From the NCBI RefSeq assembly GCF_008369195.1, contig NZ_VOBC01000001.1, positions 1,674,001-1,738,000 on the forward strand: a stretch of DNA of 64,000 nucleotides, read 5' to 3'. Below, in pieces: positions 9,803-18,797 of this stretch. Source of the DNA: Sporosarcina sp. ANT_H38 (lineage in GTDB: Bacteria > Bacillota > Bacilli > Bacillales_A > Planococcaceae). Within the stretch, counting starts at the first letter, position 1. The number at the start of each line of letters is the position of its first letter. The notes beneath the pieces were generated by a model. The model had not been told where the DNA came from. It ran no database searches and saw nothing but the letters and a program-made list of their open reading frames with translations. Made by a program: the position numbers and the translations under genes.

Positions 9803-9907
9803 TTAGCGTGGATCTATAATCGGCATGACGAACTTCCAGTATACAGCTCCCCACACAGTAGCTGCAACTACAATGAAGATGAAAAGGAGGGTGTTGCGCT
9901 TTCTCAA
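9803..9907 (-). CDS. small single-pass membrane protein coupled to lysA
   Basis: An open frame of 34 codons starts with TTG at 9905-9907. The start overlaps the lysA stop, so that ATTTGA carries both. A strong GGAGAGG ribosome binding site lies inside the last lysA codons. The peptide starts with LRKRN, has one helix (LLFIFIVVAATVWGAVYW) and ends with KFVMPIIDPR. Positive residues before the helix predict an inside N-terminus. The function is unknown. The coupling and the clean helix argue that it is translated; it is too short for most gene finders. Confidence 0.6.
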   Translation of the reverse strand: MRKRNTLLFIFIVVAATVWGAVYWKFVMPIIDPR

Positions 9908-11232
9908 ATCCTCTCCTCCCGTCTTACTAATTGCAACGGTATGTCTAATCTGACAATGTCTTCATAGGTTTCCCGGCGAACGACAAGCTGATGTTCTCCA
10001 TTTTCACAGAATACGACTGCCGGTTTCGGAAGGCGGTTGTAGTTACTAGCCATTGAGTAGCCATACGCACCTGTACAGAAAACAGCAATGATATCCCCTT
10101 CGGTTGGATTAGCGAGCTGAGCCTCTTCAATAAGCTTATCTCCGGATTCACAACATTTCCCTGCTATCGTCACTTTATCCACATGAGGCTCGTCCATACG
10201 ATTTGCCGAAACAGCAGTATATTTTGCACCATACAATGCCGGGCGAATATTATCAGACATTCCGCCGTCAACTGCGACATATTTCCGAACACCAGGCACT
10301 TCTTTTGAACTGCCAGCAGTATAAAGAGTTGTACCTGCATCACCGACCAGCGATCTGCCTGGCTCAATCCAAATTTCTGGTACAGGGTAATTGTGGCTGC
10401 GCGTCATTGAAAGAACAACCGTCGCCATTTCTTCGACGTATACGGATGGTTCAAGCGGTTTGTCTTCTTCAGTATAACGAATACCAAATCCTCCACCTAA
10501 ATTCAAAACTGTGCAGATGAATTCGTGATTATCGCGCCAAGCAACCATCTTATTCATGAGTGCCTCTGATGCTAAACGGAACGCATCTGTTTCGAATATT
10601 TGAGAGCCGATATGGCAATGCATACCTAACAAATTGATGTAAGGATGATTGTACAACTGAAGGAATGCCTCATCAGTCTGCCCATTTTTCAGATCAAATC
10701 CAAACTTCGAATCTTCCTGGCCAGTTGTAATGTAATCATGTGTAGATGCGTGTACACCTGGAGTCACTCGGATAAGCACGTTCATAGATTCTTTACGAGA
10801 TTCAGCGATTTCTTTAACTAGTTCGATTTCAGAAAAATTATCAATGACGATACATCCTATTTTTTCATCGAAAGCATATTGTAATTCGGTAAAGCTTTTA
10901 TTGTTGCCGTGGAAATGAATTCGATTGCGCGGGAAGTCCGCAGATACCGCTGTAAACAATTCCCCTCCCGAAACAACATCCAGAGAAAGTCCTTGTTGTT
11001 CGGCGATTTCATAGATAGCAATGGACGAAAATGCTTTACTCGCATAAGCGACTTGCGCGCGGATGCCCATAGTTTCAAATGTTTTCTTAAAGGCGCTTGC
11101 CCGTTCACGGAACAAGGCAATATCATAGACGTTAAGTGGTGTTCCATAAGTATGTGCAAGATCAACTGTATCCGAGCCACCTATTGTCAGATGTCCACGT
11201 TCGTTGACTGCTTGTGTTCCGTAAAAATGCAT
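9904..11232 (-). CDS. lysA: diaminopimelate decarboxylase
   Basis: The enzyme removes CO2 from meso-diaminopimelate to give L-lysine, the last step of lysine synthesis, with pyridoxal phosphate. From the ATG at 11230-11232 it has 442 residues; a GAGGGGAAGG ribosome binding site supports this start over an in-frame codon six residues upstream. The pyridoxal phosphate Lys is Lys66 in VAYASKAFSS; the Gly-rich phosphate loop is LNLGGGFG and the partner-subunit Cys-Glu motif is CCESGD. In Bacillus lysA also follows spoVAF. It probably belongs to the sigF operon read-through unit or has its own promoter. Confidence 0.95.
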   Translation of the reverse strand: MHFYGTQAVNERGHLTIGGSDTVDLAHTYGTPLNVYDIALFRERASAFKKTFETMGIRAQVAYASKAFSSIAIYEIAEQQGLSLDVVSGGELFTAVSADFPRNRIHFHGNNKSFTELQYAFDEKIGCIVIDNFSEIELVKEIAESRKESMNVLIRVTPGVHASTHDYITTGQEDSKFGFDLKNGQTDEAFLQLYNHPYINLLGMHCHIGSQIFETDAFRLASEALMNKMVAWRDNHEFICTVLNLGGGFGIRYTEEDKPLEPSVYVEEMATVVLSMTRSHNYPVPEIWIEPGRSLVGDAGTTLYTAGSSKEVPGVRKYVAVDGGMSDNIRPALYGAKYTAVSANRMDEPHVDKVTIAGKCCESGDKLIEEAQLANPTEGDIIAVFCTGAYGYSMASNYNRLPKPAVVFCENGEHQLVVRRETYEDIVRLDIPLQLVRREERI

Positions 11233-11298
11233 ATTGCCTTCCCCTCTCAAATCAGATAACTAAAATTTTATCATATAAAGAAGGGTAGAGGCAATGAT

Positions 11299-12750
11299 CT
11301 AAGAAACACGATCCCTATCTGGAGAGTCTGTAATGAACGGTCTAGGGGCATCTGTAGTCATTGGAAACCTAATAAGGATACGTAACATCGCCTGCGGGAA
11401 AAATGGTACAGCGGGCCATAAATACGGTACAGCCATTGGTTTCAGTGCACATAAATAATAGAAAAGTACGGCAACGGATAAGAAAAATCCGGGTGCCCCA
11501 AATAACGCAGTAGACAATAGAATACACACTCTGAAAATTTTTGTCGTAAGGCTTAATTCGTAAGAGGGAATAGAGAATGTAAAAATGGCGCTTACCGCCA
11601 CATATAAAACAACTTCTGGTGTGAATAGACCAACGTCTATTGCGACTTGCCCAATGACAATCGCTGCAACAAGCCCCATCGCGGTCGACATCGGTGTCGG
11701 CGTGTGAATAGCTGCCATTCGAAGTATCTCGATTCCGCCATCTGCGATAAGAAGTTGTATAAGTAAGGGGATTTCGCCAGTATCATTCGGTCCAATATAA
11801 CTAAGAAAATCAGGTAAGTATTGTTGATGCGTTGCAAGCAAGTACCAAAATGGTAAAAGAATAAGACTCATTGCAGCTGCAAAAAACCGAATTAACCTGA
11901 CAATCGTTCCAATAAGGGGAGCCTGTCGATATTCTTCGGCATGTTGAAGATGATGAAACAATGGAGCTGGTGCAAGTATGACAGAGGGGGATGTATCCAC
12001 GATGATTGCTATATGCCCTTCCAATAAATGTGCCGCACATATATCAGGTCGCTCCGTGAAACGAACGAATGGCATTGGATGAAAACGCTGTTTAAACAAA
12101 AATTCTTCTAGGGACTTATCAGTCATTGTCAGTCCATCGTGGCGAATGGCGTCCAGCCGGTCGCGGATATAAGTTAGATGTTCTTCACTTGCCGCCCCTT
12201 GCATGTAGGTGATAGATACATCTGTTTTTCCATTCATCGTCACTTTATGCATTTCGAACCGCAAGTTTTCTGTACGAAGCCGCCTTCTGATGAGCGCGGT
12301 ATTTTGGATGATGTTCTCTGTAAATCCGTCTCTCGAACCTCTAACGACTTTTTCATTGTCAGGTTCTGCAGGCTGCCTGCCAGGATAAGATCGGATGTCA
12401 ATTATAAAAGCATACCCATCAGGTGTGATGAAGGCTGCTTGTCCACTTAATAGCTCGGTCAGTAAATCGTTTTTATCTTTCACATTTGAAACGGCGTGAT
12501 ACGGAAAAAAGGAGAGGAACCGTTCCCCTCCATCTTCCTCGACTTCGTCCTCCCGTCCCCTATCTCCTTGCATTTGCGTCAACAAAGCCGTAATCGCATC
12601 ACTGTCAATAAGTCCATTAATATAAAGGAGCAGAGCAGGCATATCCCAAAGATGCAATGTTCTGGCAGTAGCATCGAACGTCTTGTCTTTACCAAAACAG
12701 GTATAGAACCACTCTTCTCCTTCATTCTTCGATTGGAATAGCTTTTCCAT
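11299..12750 (-). CDS. spoVAF: stage V sporulation protein AF (GerA-family)
   Basis: A protein of 483 residues with an N-terminal cytoplasmic domain (about 1-280) and four or five membrane helices in the C-terminal half, as in GerAA-type germinant receptor subunits. Recognisable family stretches are ENIIQNTALIRRRLRTENLR and EGHIAIIVDTSPSVILAP. In B. subtilis SpoVAF is the last product of the spoVA operon, lies in the inner spore membrane and helps release of dipicolinic acid in germination. Here it follows sigF by four bases and precedes lysA, while spoVAA to spoVAE are missing between sigF and spoVAF. Confidence 0.9.
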   Translation of the reverse strand: MEKLFQSKNEGEEWFYTCFGKDKTFDATARTLHLWDMPALLLYINGLIDSDAITALLTQMQGDRGREDEVEEDGGERFLSFFPYHAVSNVKDKNDLLTELLSGQAAFITPDGYAFIIDIRSYPGRQPAEPDNEKVVRGSRDGFTENIIQNTALIRRRLRTENLRFEMHKVTMNGKTDVSITYMQGAASEEHLTYIRDRLDAIRHDGLTMTDKSLEEFLFKQRFHPMPFVRFTERPDICAAHLLEGHIAIIVDTSPSVILAPAPLFHHLQHAEEYRQAPLIGTIVRLIRFFAAAMSLILLPFWYLLATHQQYLPDFLSYIGPNDTGEIPLLIQLLIADGGIEILRMAAIHTPTPMSTAMGLVAAIVIGQVAIDVGLFTPEVVLYVAVSAIFTFSIPSYELSLTTKIFRVCILLSTALFGAPGFFLSVAVLFYYLCALKPMAVPYLWPAVPFFPQAMLRILIRFPMTTDAPRPFITDSPDRDRVS

Positions 12751-12754
12751 TAGT

Positions 12755-13543
12755 TCAATCCGTCCTCACATTTACTATAATTTCTTCCGAATCAACGCCC
12801 ATCCATAATTTCAATTGAGCTAAAATTTTCTTTTCCAGACGTGACACTTGGACTTGTGATATGCCAATTCTTTCTGCAATATCACTTTGCGTGCAATCAA
12901 GATAGTAGCGCATATAAATGATCGTTTGATCCCTTTTATTTAATTTGGAAATTACATCACGAAGCGGGATATGATCGAACACTCTTTCAGATCTATCATC
13001 TCGCAACTGATCCATCAGCGTTAAGCTATCCCCTTCACTTTCATATAACTGTTCATGAAGTGATGCAGGATCACGTAACGCATCAGATGCGAGAACGATA
13101 TCGTCAACGGACACTTCTAAGACTGCTGCAACCTCTGAAATGGATGGAGATTTACCATGAAGTTTAATATAATCGTCGGTCGCATGTCGGATTTTGAAAC
13201 TGAGCTCGCGGATAGACCGGCTCACTTTCACCATTCCATCATCCCTTAGAAAACGCTGAATTTCGCCGACAACCATTGGAACAGCATATGTCGAGAACTT
13301 CACCTCGTACGACAGATCGAATTTATCGATCGATTTCATAAGTCCAATGCAACCGATTTGAAACAAATCCTCAGGATCTGCGCCACGAGAAGCAAACCGC
13401 TGGACAATGGACCAGACAAGACGCGTATTTCCCTCAACCATCATCCTTCTCGCTTCTTTATCACCTTCTTGCGAAATTTTAATGAGTTCCCTCATCTTTT
13501 CTTGGGTCAACAATGCAGGTTTTAATTCAACGGATGCGTCCAT
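12755..13543 (-). CDS. sigF: forespore sigma factor SigF
   Basis: A protein of 262 residues with sigma-70 regions 2, 3 and 4 in order. Region 2 contains DLFQIGCIGLMKSIDKFD and FSTYAVPMVVGEIQRFLRD; region 4 is a helix-turn-helix ending QSDIAERIGISQVQVSRLEK. It directs early forespore transcription and is held inactive by SpoIIAB until SpoIIAA frees it. It starts three bases after the spoIIAB stop, in the standard spoIIA operon. Confidence 0.96.
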   Translation of the reverse strand: MDASVELKPALLTQEKMRELIKISQEGDKEARRMMVEGNTRLVWSIVQRFASRGADPEDLFQIGCIGLMKSIDKFDLSYEVKFSTYAVPMVVGEIQRFLRDDGMVKVSRSIRELSFKIRHATDDYIKLHGKSPSISEVAAVLEVSVDDIVLASDALRDPASLHEQLYESEGDSLTLMDQLRDDRSERVFDHIPLRDVISKLNKRDQTIIYMRYYLDCTQSDIAERIGISQVQVSRLEKKILAQLKLWMGVDSEEIIVNVRTD

Positions 13544-13546
13544 GGG

Positions 13547-13993
13547 TCACCTCATTCTGCTTGCTTCCGGGACCGGAGAAAACGTTTTCTCGAACTTTAC
13601 GACTGTTCCACTTCCTAATGCAGATTCGACTGACACTTTGTCGGCAAAACTTTCCATTATCGTAAATCCCATACCCGATCGCTCCATGAAGGGGCGCGTT
13701 GTAAACATAGGTTCCATCGCTTGATCCACGTCAAAAATGCCCATACCTTCATCTCGGACCGTCATCGTTACTTTGTTTCCTTCAATTACAGCACGGACAG
13801 TAACCATACTCTTTCCATCGCACTCGTAACCATGAATGATTGCATTCGTCACAGCTTCCGACACAATTGTCTTAAATTCTGAAATCTCTTCGATAGTCGG
13901 ATCAAGAGGCGTGATAAAACAAGTCGTAGCCATTCTTGCCAGCGCTTCATTTTCCTCAATTGCGACGAATGATAACGTCATTTCATTGTTCAT
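13547..13993 (-). CDS. spoIIAB: anti-sigma F factor / kinase SpoIIAB
   Basis: A protein of 148 residues of the GHKL ATPase fold. The N box is SEAVTNAIIHGYE and the G1 box DEGMGI; a second Gly box is RSGMGFTIM. It binds sigma F and phosphorylates SpoIIAA. It overlaps the end of spoIIAA by 11 bases, which ensures matched synthesis. Confidence 0.96.
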   Translation of the reverse strand: MNNEMTLSFVAIEENEALARMATTCFITPLDPTIEEISEFKTIVSEAVTNAIIHGYECDGKSMVTVRAVIEGNKVTMTVRDEGMGIFDVDQAMEPMFTTRPFMERSGMGFTIMESFADKVSVESALGSGTVVKFEKTFSPVPEASRMR

Positions 13994-14336
13994 GCAAAAC
14001 CCCTCCGATTTCCCCGATCGCTATTTCGACCGTGCAATGCCTTATATTTGGTCCAAGACCGGAAAATGTAAATATCTTCTCCATCGTCGAGGATGGATTT
14101 AAAATAAGTGTTTCTCCCTCCACAGGTGCTAAATCGCGCATCCTTCCAAGAATGAGCCCGATTCCTGCGCTATCCATGAATCCAAGCCTCGACAAATCCC
14201 ATATAACCGCTCGGACTTGTCCACTGTAAATAGATGTAGAAATTTGAGATCTAATTCGATTTGCCTCATGGTTGTCTAATTCCCCTTGCAGTGTTGCAAT
14301 TAAAACACCATTATCAATGATTTCGATGTCTGCCAT
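13983..14336 (-). CDS. spoIIAA: anti-anti-sigma factor SpoIIAA
   Basis: A STAS-domain protein of 117 residues. The phosphorylation site is Ser56 in GFMDSAGIGLILGR. Dephosphorylated SpoIIAA binds SpoIIAB and releases sigma F in the forespore. It is the first gene of spoIIAA-spoIIAB-sigF. The ribosome binding site AAGGAGGGG and a sigma-H promoter lie upstream. In B. subtilis dacF comes before it; here the upstream gene is pdp, beyond a terminator and a repeat array. Confidence 0.96.
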   Translation of the reverse strand: MADIEIIDNGVLIATLQGELDNHEANRIRSQISTSIYSGQVRAVIWDLSRLGFMDSAGIGLILGRMRDLAPVEGETLILNPSSTMEKIFTFSGLGPNIRHCTVEIAIGEIGGVLHEQ

Positions 14337-14362
14337 GTTGAAACCCCTCCTTACAGCGAATT

Positions 14363-14390
14363 ATTCCACATTCGAAGGGAAAAATCCTTA
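14363..14390 (-). promoter_or_regulatory. sigma-H promoter of the spoIIA operon
   Basis: On the minus strand TAAGGATTT (14382-14390), a 12-base spacer and GTGGAAT (14363-14369) match the sigma-H consensus RnAGGAwww-N11/12-RnnGAAT except for the first base. It lies about 27 bases before the spoIIAA start. B. subtilis spoIIA is also sigma-H driven. Confidence 0.75.
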
Positions 14391-14512
14391 CTCTAGACAG
14401 AACTAGTCATAGTCAGTGCAAAGTTCTTATGTTTCGACATTGCCCACTTCTGTTGAAAGTATGTACGTCTTCCATTCGATTTACACATCGGCAGAAAAAA
14501 GAAATTTTGTAG

Positions 14513-14606
14513 TTATGATTGGTTGGGGGTGGTTATAATTGGTCGGGGCTTGGTTATGCTCGGTCGGACTGCTGTTATGATTGGTCGGGGCTTGGTTATG
14601 CTCGAT
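14513..14606 (+). repeat. array A of 21-bp TTAT repeats
   Basis: Five head-to-tail units start at 14513, 14533, 14554, 14575 and 14596. The first is 20 bases, the others 21. Units 2 and 4 are almost the same: TTATGATTGGTCGGGGCTTG with an A/G difference. Unit starts alternate between TTATGATTGG and TTATGCTCGG. The array lies between the spoIIA promoter and the pdp terminator, next to the latter. A related array is at 21117-21221. Confidence 0.8.
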
Positions 14607-14617
14607 TTCTTAATTTC

Positions 14618-14662
14618 AAAAAGCTACCCTATCAACCAAATTCGGTTGATAGGGTAGCTTTG
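14618..14662 (-). terminator. terminator after pdp
   Basis: Hairpin with perfect arms AAAGCTACCCTATCAACC and its complement around a 5-base loop. A TTTTTG run follows on the minus strand, right after the pdp stop. It also has T residues on the other side and could act in both directions. Confidence 0.85.
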
Positions 14663-14676
14663 ATTTTCAATTACTA

Positions 14677-15993
14677 TTAACCCGTAATCATGTCACCAAT
14701 GAGACGCGGGCTTTCCACTGCTTCTTTTCCAATGGAAATATGTTTTTGGATCAGTGTCATGGATTGTTCTACGTTTTCCGTATTCGAATGGATAATGGCA
14801 AGCGGTTCTCCTTCTAACACAGTATCCCCGATTTTTTTAGTAAGTACAATACCTACTGCAAGATCGATTTCATCATCTTTTGTCGCTCTACCCGCGCCCA
14901 GTAGCATCGCTGCAACGCCAATGTCATCAGCTTCCATCTTCGTTACATAACCCGATGATAGCGCAGGTACTTCAATCTGATATCTCGCTGTTGGCAATAG
15001 CGATGTATCATGAATAATTGCACCATTACCACCTTGCGCTTCAATCAGTTTGCCAAACAGTTCAAGTGCTGAACCATCAGCTATGACCGCTTTCAGCATA
15101 TCCCTAGCTTCCTCAACTGAAGAAGCTTTTTCTCCTGCAACAATCATCTTGCTACCTAGAACAAGACAAAGTTCAGTCAAATCTTCAGGGCCATTCCCCT
15201 TGAGAGTCTCAACCGCTTCAATTACTTCAAGTGAGTTCCCAATTGCAAATCCTAAAGGCTGGCTCATATCAGAAATGACCGCCATCGTATTTCTACCGAC
15301 TTGTTTACCAATTGCCACCATCGAATGAGCAAGTGCTCTTGCATCTTCTTCAGTTTTCATGAATGCACCGTCGCCCGTTTTCACATCGAGGACAATCGCA
15401 TCTGCACCCGCAGCAATTTTCTTGCTCATAATTGAGCTGGCAATTAGCGGAATGCTATCGACAGTAGCCGTCACATCTCGCAAGGAATAGAGTTTTTTAT
15501 CAGCCGGTGTCAAGTTGCCACTCTGACCAATGACCGCTAATTTCAAATCATTTACTTGCTTGACAAACTGTTCTTCAGTCAATTCGATATGGAACCCTTC
15601 TATCGCCTCGAGCTTGTCCAGTGTCCCTCCAGTATGTCCAAGACCCCTGCCACTCATTTTCGCGACAGGAACGCCGCACGCTGCCACGAGAGGGACCAAG
15701 ATTAATGTCGTAGTATCGCCAACTCCACCTGTCGAATGCTTATCTACTTTAATCCCTTCGATTGCTGATAAATCAATCTGATCTCCAGACTCAACCATCG
15801 CCATCGTCAAGTATCCTTGTTCTTCAGCAGTCATTCCTTTGAAATAAATCGCCATAAGAAACGCACTCGCTTGATAATCCGGGATAGAACCTTCTGTATA
15901 GCCATTTACAAAAAAAGTGATTTCTTCTTTTGTAAGTACTTCACCGTTCCGTTTTTTCTCAATAACATCTACCATTCTGAACAAATTCATCAC
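14677..15993 (-). CDS. pdp: pyrimidine-nucleoside phosphorylase
   Basis: An enzyme of 438 residues that splits thymidine or uridine with phosphate into base and (deoxy)ribose 1-phosphate. The family signature [20 protein letters not shown] and the phosphate-binding [13 protein letters not shown] are present. It overlaps the end of deoB by four bases, so the product of Pdp is passed to phosphopentomutase in the same operon. In B. subtilis the gene at this place is pupG (purine nucleoside phosphorylase) and pdp is elsewhere, so here pyrimidine salvage replaced it. Confidence 0.95.
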   Translation of the reverse strand: MMNLFRMVDVIEKKRNGEVLTKEEITFFVNGYTEGSIPDYQASAFLMAIYFKGMTAEEQGYLTMAMVESGDQIDLSAIEGIKVDKHSTGGVGDTTTLILVPLVAACGVPVAKMSGRGLGHTGGTLDKLEAIEGFHIELTEEQFVKQVNDLKLAVIGQSGNLTPADKKLYSLRDVTATVDSIPLIASSIMSKKIAAGADAIVLDVKTGDGAFMKTEEDARALAHSMVAIGKQVGRNTMAVISDMSQPLGFAIGNSLEVIEAVETLKGNGPEDLTELCLVLGSKMIVAGEKASSVEEARDMLKAVIADGSALELFGKLIEAQGGNGAIIHDTSLLPTARYQIEVPALSSGYVTKMEADDIGVAAMLLGAGRATKDDEIDLAVGIVLTKKIGDTVLEGEPLAIIHSNTENVEQSMTLIQKHISIGKEAVESPRLIGDMITG

Positions 15994-17183
15994 GCCTTTC
16001 CCGCTAATAAATTCAAGAAACTCTTGCCGAATTCAGGCATTTTCACATTAAAGTTTTCCGCGATTGTAGCACCAATATCAGAGAAGGTCTCGTTCATTGG
16101 CATTTCCCCACCAGTTTTGAATGAAGGCGAATAGACGAGGAGTGGGACATATTCCCGCGTATGATCCGTACCCGGATAGGTTGGATCATTGCCATGATCC
16201 GCTGTTAGGATAAGCAAATCGTCATCGCGTAGCAATTCAAAGATTTCAGGCAATCTTGCATCAAATTCTTGTAGTGCATTCCCGTAACCTATCGGATCTC
16301 TCCGATGTCCAAATAACGCATCAAAATCGACTAGATTCGTGAAGCTGAGGCCCACGAAGTCTTTTTTCATAACATCCAGTAATTTGTCAACACCATCCAT
16401 ATTGCTCACCGTTCGAACTGTTTCTGTAATACCTTCACCGTTAAAAATATCAGCAATTTTGCCAATTGCCATTACATTATAATCGGCAGAAACTAATTCG
16501 TTCATAACAGTACGATTGAATGGTTTGAGTGCGTAATCATGGCGATTCGTTGTGCGTGTAAAATTACCCGGCTCTCCAACGAAAGGACGCGCAATGATGC
16601 GACCGACTAGAAATTCCGGTTCCAACGTCAACTCACGTGCGATTTCACAAATCCGGTATTGTTCTTCAATCGGGATGATCCCTTCATGCGCAGCAATTTG
16701 CAGCACAGGATCTGCTGAAGTATAAACAATAATTGCGCCAGTTTCCATATGCTGTTGTCCAAACTCATCGATAATTGCAGTTCCACTAGCCGGTTTATTT
16801 CCAATAACTTTACGTCCTATTCGTCGTTCAAGTTCGGCAATCAAATCCTGCGGGAAACCGTTTGGATATACTTTAAATGGCTTGTCAATGTTAAGACCCA
16901 TGATCTCCCAATGACCTGTCATCGTATCTTTTCCTACAGATGCCTCCTGCATTTTACCGTAATAAGCGCTTGGTTCAATTGCAGCAGCGATACCATTAAT
17001 TTCACTGATATTGGAAAGTCCCAGTTTGCCCATGTTCGGCATATGTAGTCCTCCCATTGCTTCTCCGATATGTCCCAGTGTATCTGCACCTGTATCGCCG
17101 AAAATATGTGCATCTGGTGATTCTCCGATGCCCACAGAATCTAGCACAATTAGATGTACGCGTTTAAATTGTTGTTTCCCCAT
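15990..17183 (-). CDS. deoB: phosphopentomutase
   Basis: A protein of 397 residues that interconverts (deoxy)ribose 1-phosphate and 5-phosphate. It is a metal-dependent alkaline phosphatase-superfamily enzyme: the N-terminal metal site is [14 protein letters not shown] and the C-terminal metal site is [20 protein letters not shown]. The cap domain between them includes GHWEIMGL. It lies between xerD and pdp in a nucleoside salvage pair. A GGAGGAC ribosome binding site precedes the ATG. Confidence 0.96.
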   Translation of the reverse strand: MGKQQFKRVHLIVLDSVGIGESPDAHIFGDTGADTLGHIGEAMGGLHMPNMGKLGLSNISEINGIAAAIEPSAYYGKMQEASVGKDTMTGHWEIMGLNIDKPFKVYPNGFPQDLIAELERRIGRKVIGNKPASGTAIIDEFGQQHMETGAIIVYTSADPVLQIAAHEGIIPIEEQYRICEIARELTLEPEFLVGRIIARPFVGEPGNFTRTTNRHDYALKPFNRTVMNELVSADYNVMAIGKIADIFNGEGITETVRTVSNMDGVDKLLDVMKKDFVGLSFTNLVDFDALFGHRRDPIGYGNALQEFDARLPEIFELLRDDDLLILTADHGNDPTYPGTDHTREYVPLLVYSPSFKTGGEMPMNETFSDIGATIAENFNVKMPEFGKSFLNLLAGKA

Positions 17184-17221
17184 ATGTTAGTCCTCCTTAA
17201 AATAAGCTGTTCTGTAGAAGT

Positions 17222-18121
17222 CTATGCCCTTGGATGGAATTTCACATAGACTTCTTTCAACCTTGAACGGCTGACGTGTGTATAAATTTGTGTTGTAGAA
17301 ATATCAGCGTGACCAAGCATTTCCTGTACCGCACGCAGATCCGCTCCATTTTCGATAAGATGCGTTGCGAACGTATGACGCAAGATATGTGGTGTCAGTT
17401 CTTTCTGTATACCCGCTTTTAGGGCATGTCCATTCAACAGTTTCCAACAACCCTGTCTCGTAAGTCTAGTACCCCTCATATTTACGAATAATGCTTCGGC
17501 ACCTTTTTGTTTTTCGGTAAAAATTGGCCGCGCTTCCTCGATGTAGCGTAAACAAGCCGTAATGGATTTTCCCCCGAGAGGGATAATTCTTTCTTTCCCA
17601 CCTTTACCGAAGACACGGACGAATCCCATGGAGAGATGAATATCATCCATATTAAGTCCGATTAGTTCACTTACACGCATACCCGTCCCATACAATATTT
17701 CAAGTAGCGCAGTATCTCTGATACCCTGTGGCTTTGATCGATCTGGCGCCTCGATAAGTCTATCTACTTCGTCCAATGATAATACACGAGGCAATTTCTG
17801 TTCAAGTTTCGGCAGTTCTAAATGGACAGTAGGATCTTGGGTCGTTACCTTTTCCCGAAGAAGAAACTGATGAAATGAACGGATTGATGAAATATGTCTA
17901 GACACAGTCCGAGCTGATTTTCCGCCTTCTTTCAATTGATGTAAATGACCGACTACGACAGCACGATCTACATCATCAATTGATTCATAGCCTACCTGTT
18001 CCATAAAGTCCATGTATTCATCAAGATCACGCTTGTAGGAAGTAATTGTATTTCCTGACAGCTGTCGCTCCACTTTTAGGAAGTGTATGTAATCTTCAAG
18101 TGCAAGACGTGCGTTTTTCAT
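17222..18121 (-). CDS. xerD: site-specific tyrosine recombinase XerD
   Basis: A protein of 299 residues. The N-terminal SAM-like domain (1-85) is followed by the catalytic domain with Arg in GTGMRVSELIGL, HxxR in TPHILRHTFATHL, His in MLGHADISTTQIYTHVS and the nucleophile Tyr in that last motif. With a XerC partner (RipX/CodV in Bacillus) it resolves chromosome dimers at dif. The location between fur and deoB is that of B. subtilis ripX, and this is not a mobile element. Confidence 0.94.
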   Translation of the reverse strand: MKNARLALEDYIHFLKVERQLSGNTITSYKRDLDEYMDFMEQVGYESIDDVDRAVVVGHLHQLKEGGKSARTVSRHISSIRSFHQFLLREKVTTQDPTVHLELPKLEQKLPRVLSLDEVDRLIEAPDRSKPQGIRDTALLEILYGTGMRVSELIGLNMDDIHLSMGFVRVFGKGGKERIIPLGGKSITACLRYIEEARPIFTEKQKGAEALFVNMRGTRLTRQGCWKLLNGHALKAGIQKELTPHILRHTFATHLIENGADLRAVQEMLGHADISTTQIYTHVSRSRLKEVYVKFHPRA

Positions 18122-18205
18122 AACCAGAGGGAATCAGAAAAACAGTTTCCATCTGCTTTCAACTTTAACAAATCCCTTCCCCCTTTCGGTGATAACAGAT
18201 TTATG

Positions 18206-18243
18206 TAAAACGACAAAAGGGACAGCATTATGCTATCCCTCTT
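18206..18243 (-). terminator. terminator after fur
   Basis: Arms GCTATCCCT (18232-18240) and AGGGACAGC (18218-18226), followed on the minus strand by TTTTGTCGTTTT, directly after the fur stop. Confidence 0.75.
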
Positions 18244-18244
18244 G

Positions 18245-18703
18245 TCATTCTTCACTATCATCCGCATCAGAAATACATCTTTTGCAAATACCGTGAAATG
18301 TTAACCAATGGTCTTTAATAGCGAATTCAAAACGACTTTCAACGATCTTTTCAACATCTCCGAGAAGATCCTCCTGAATTTCATCCACTGTTCCACATTT
18401 GATGCATATTAGATGATGATGGAAATGAGCAGCACCTTCCTGCCGCAAATCATATCTTGATACGCCGTCTCCAAAATTAATTTTATCGACTACTTTAAGA
18501 TCAGTTAGCAATTCCAGCGTGCGATATACGGTAGCAAGCCCGATTTCCGGTGCTTTCTCTTTGACTAGCAAAAATACATCTTCAGCACTCAGATGATCTT
18601 CCTCATGCTCAAGGAGGACCAAAACCGTCGCTTCACGCTGAGGTGTCAGCTTGTAGCTGGCCCCATGCAATTGTTTTTTTATCCGATCGATTCGGCTCTC
18701 CAT
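18245..18703 (-). CDS. fur: ferric uptake regulator Fur
   Basis: A metalloregulator of 152 residues. A winged helix (about 10-85, with the recognition helix near GLATVYRTLELL) is followed by the dimerisation domain with the sensory HFHHHLICIKCG and a second HGICKRC pair for the structural zinc. With Fe(II) it represses iron uptake genes. The name Fur rather than Zur or PerR rests on the xerD-fur-nudF neighbourhood. A sigma-A promoter lies 26 bases upstream. Confidence 0.92.
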   Translation of the reverse strand: MESRIDRIKKQLHGASYKLTPQREATVLVLLEHEEDHLSAEDVFLLVKEKAPEIGLATVYRTLELLTDLKVVDKINFGDGVSRYDLRQEGAAHFHHHLICIKCGTVDEIQEDLLGDVEKIVESRFEFAIKDHWLTFHGICKRCISDADDSEE

Positions 18704-18728
18704 ACGACGCCCCCCTCAAACTGTATCC

Positions 18729-18758
18729 ATTATAACAAATGGACTTTCCTTATGACAA
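18729..18758 (-). promoter_or_regulatory. sigma-A promoter of fur
   Basis: On the minus strand TTGTCA (18753-18758), an 18-base spacer and TATAAT (18729-18734). A GAGGGGGG ribosome binding site follows. Confidence 0.75.
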
Positions 18759-18797
18759 CAGAAAGGGGGCGAACAGATAATTAAAGAAGAACATATT

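Noticed and set aside
14513..14606. CRISPR array
   Set aside because: The units are directly adjacent without spacers, the period is 21 bases and no cas genes are near. The same applies to 21117-21221.
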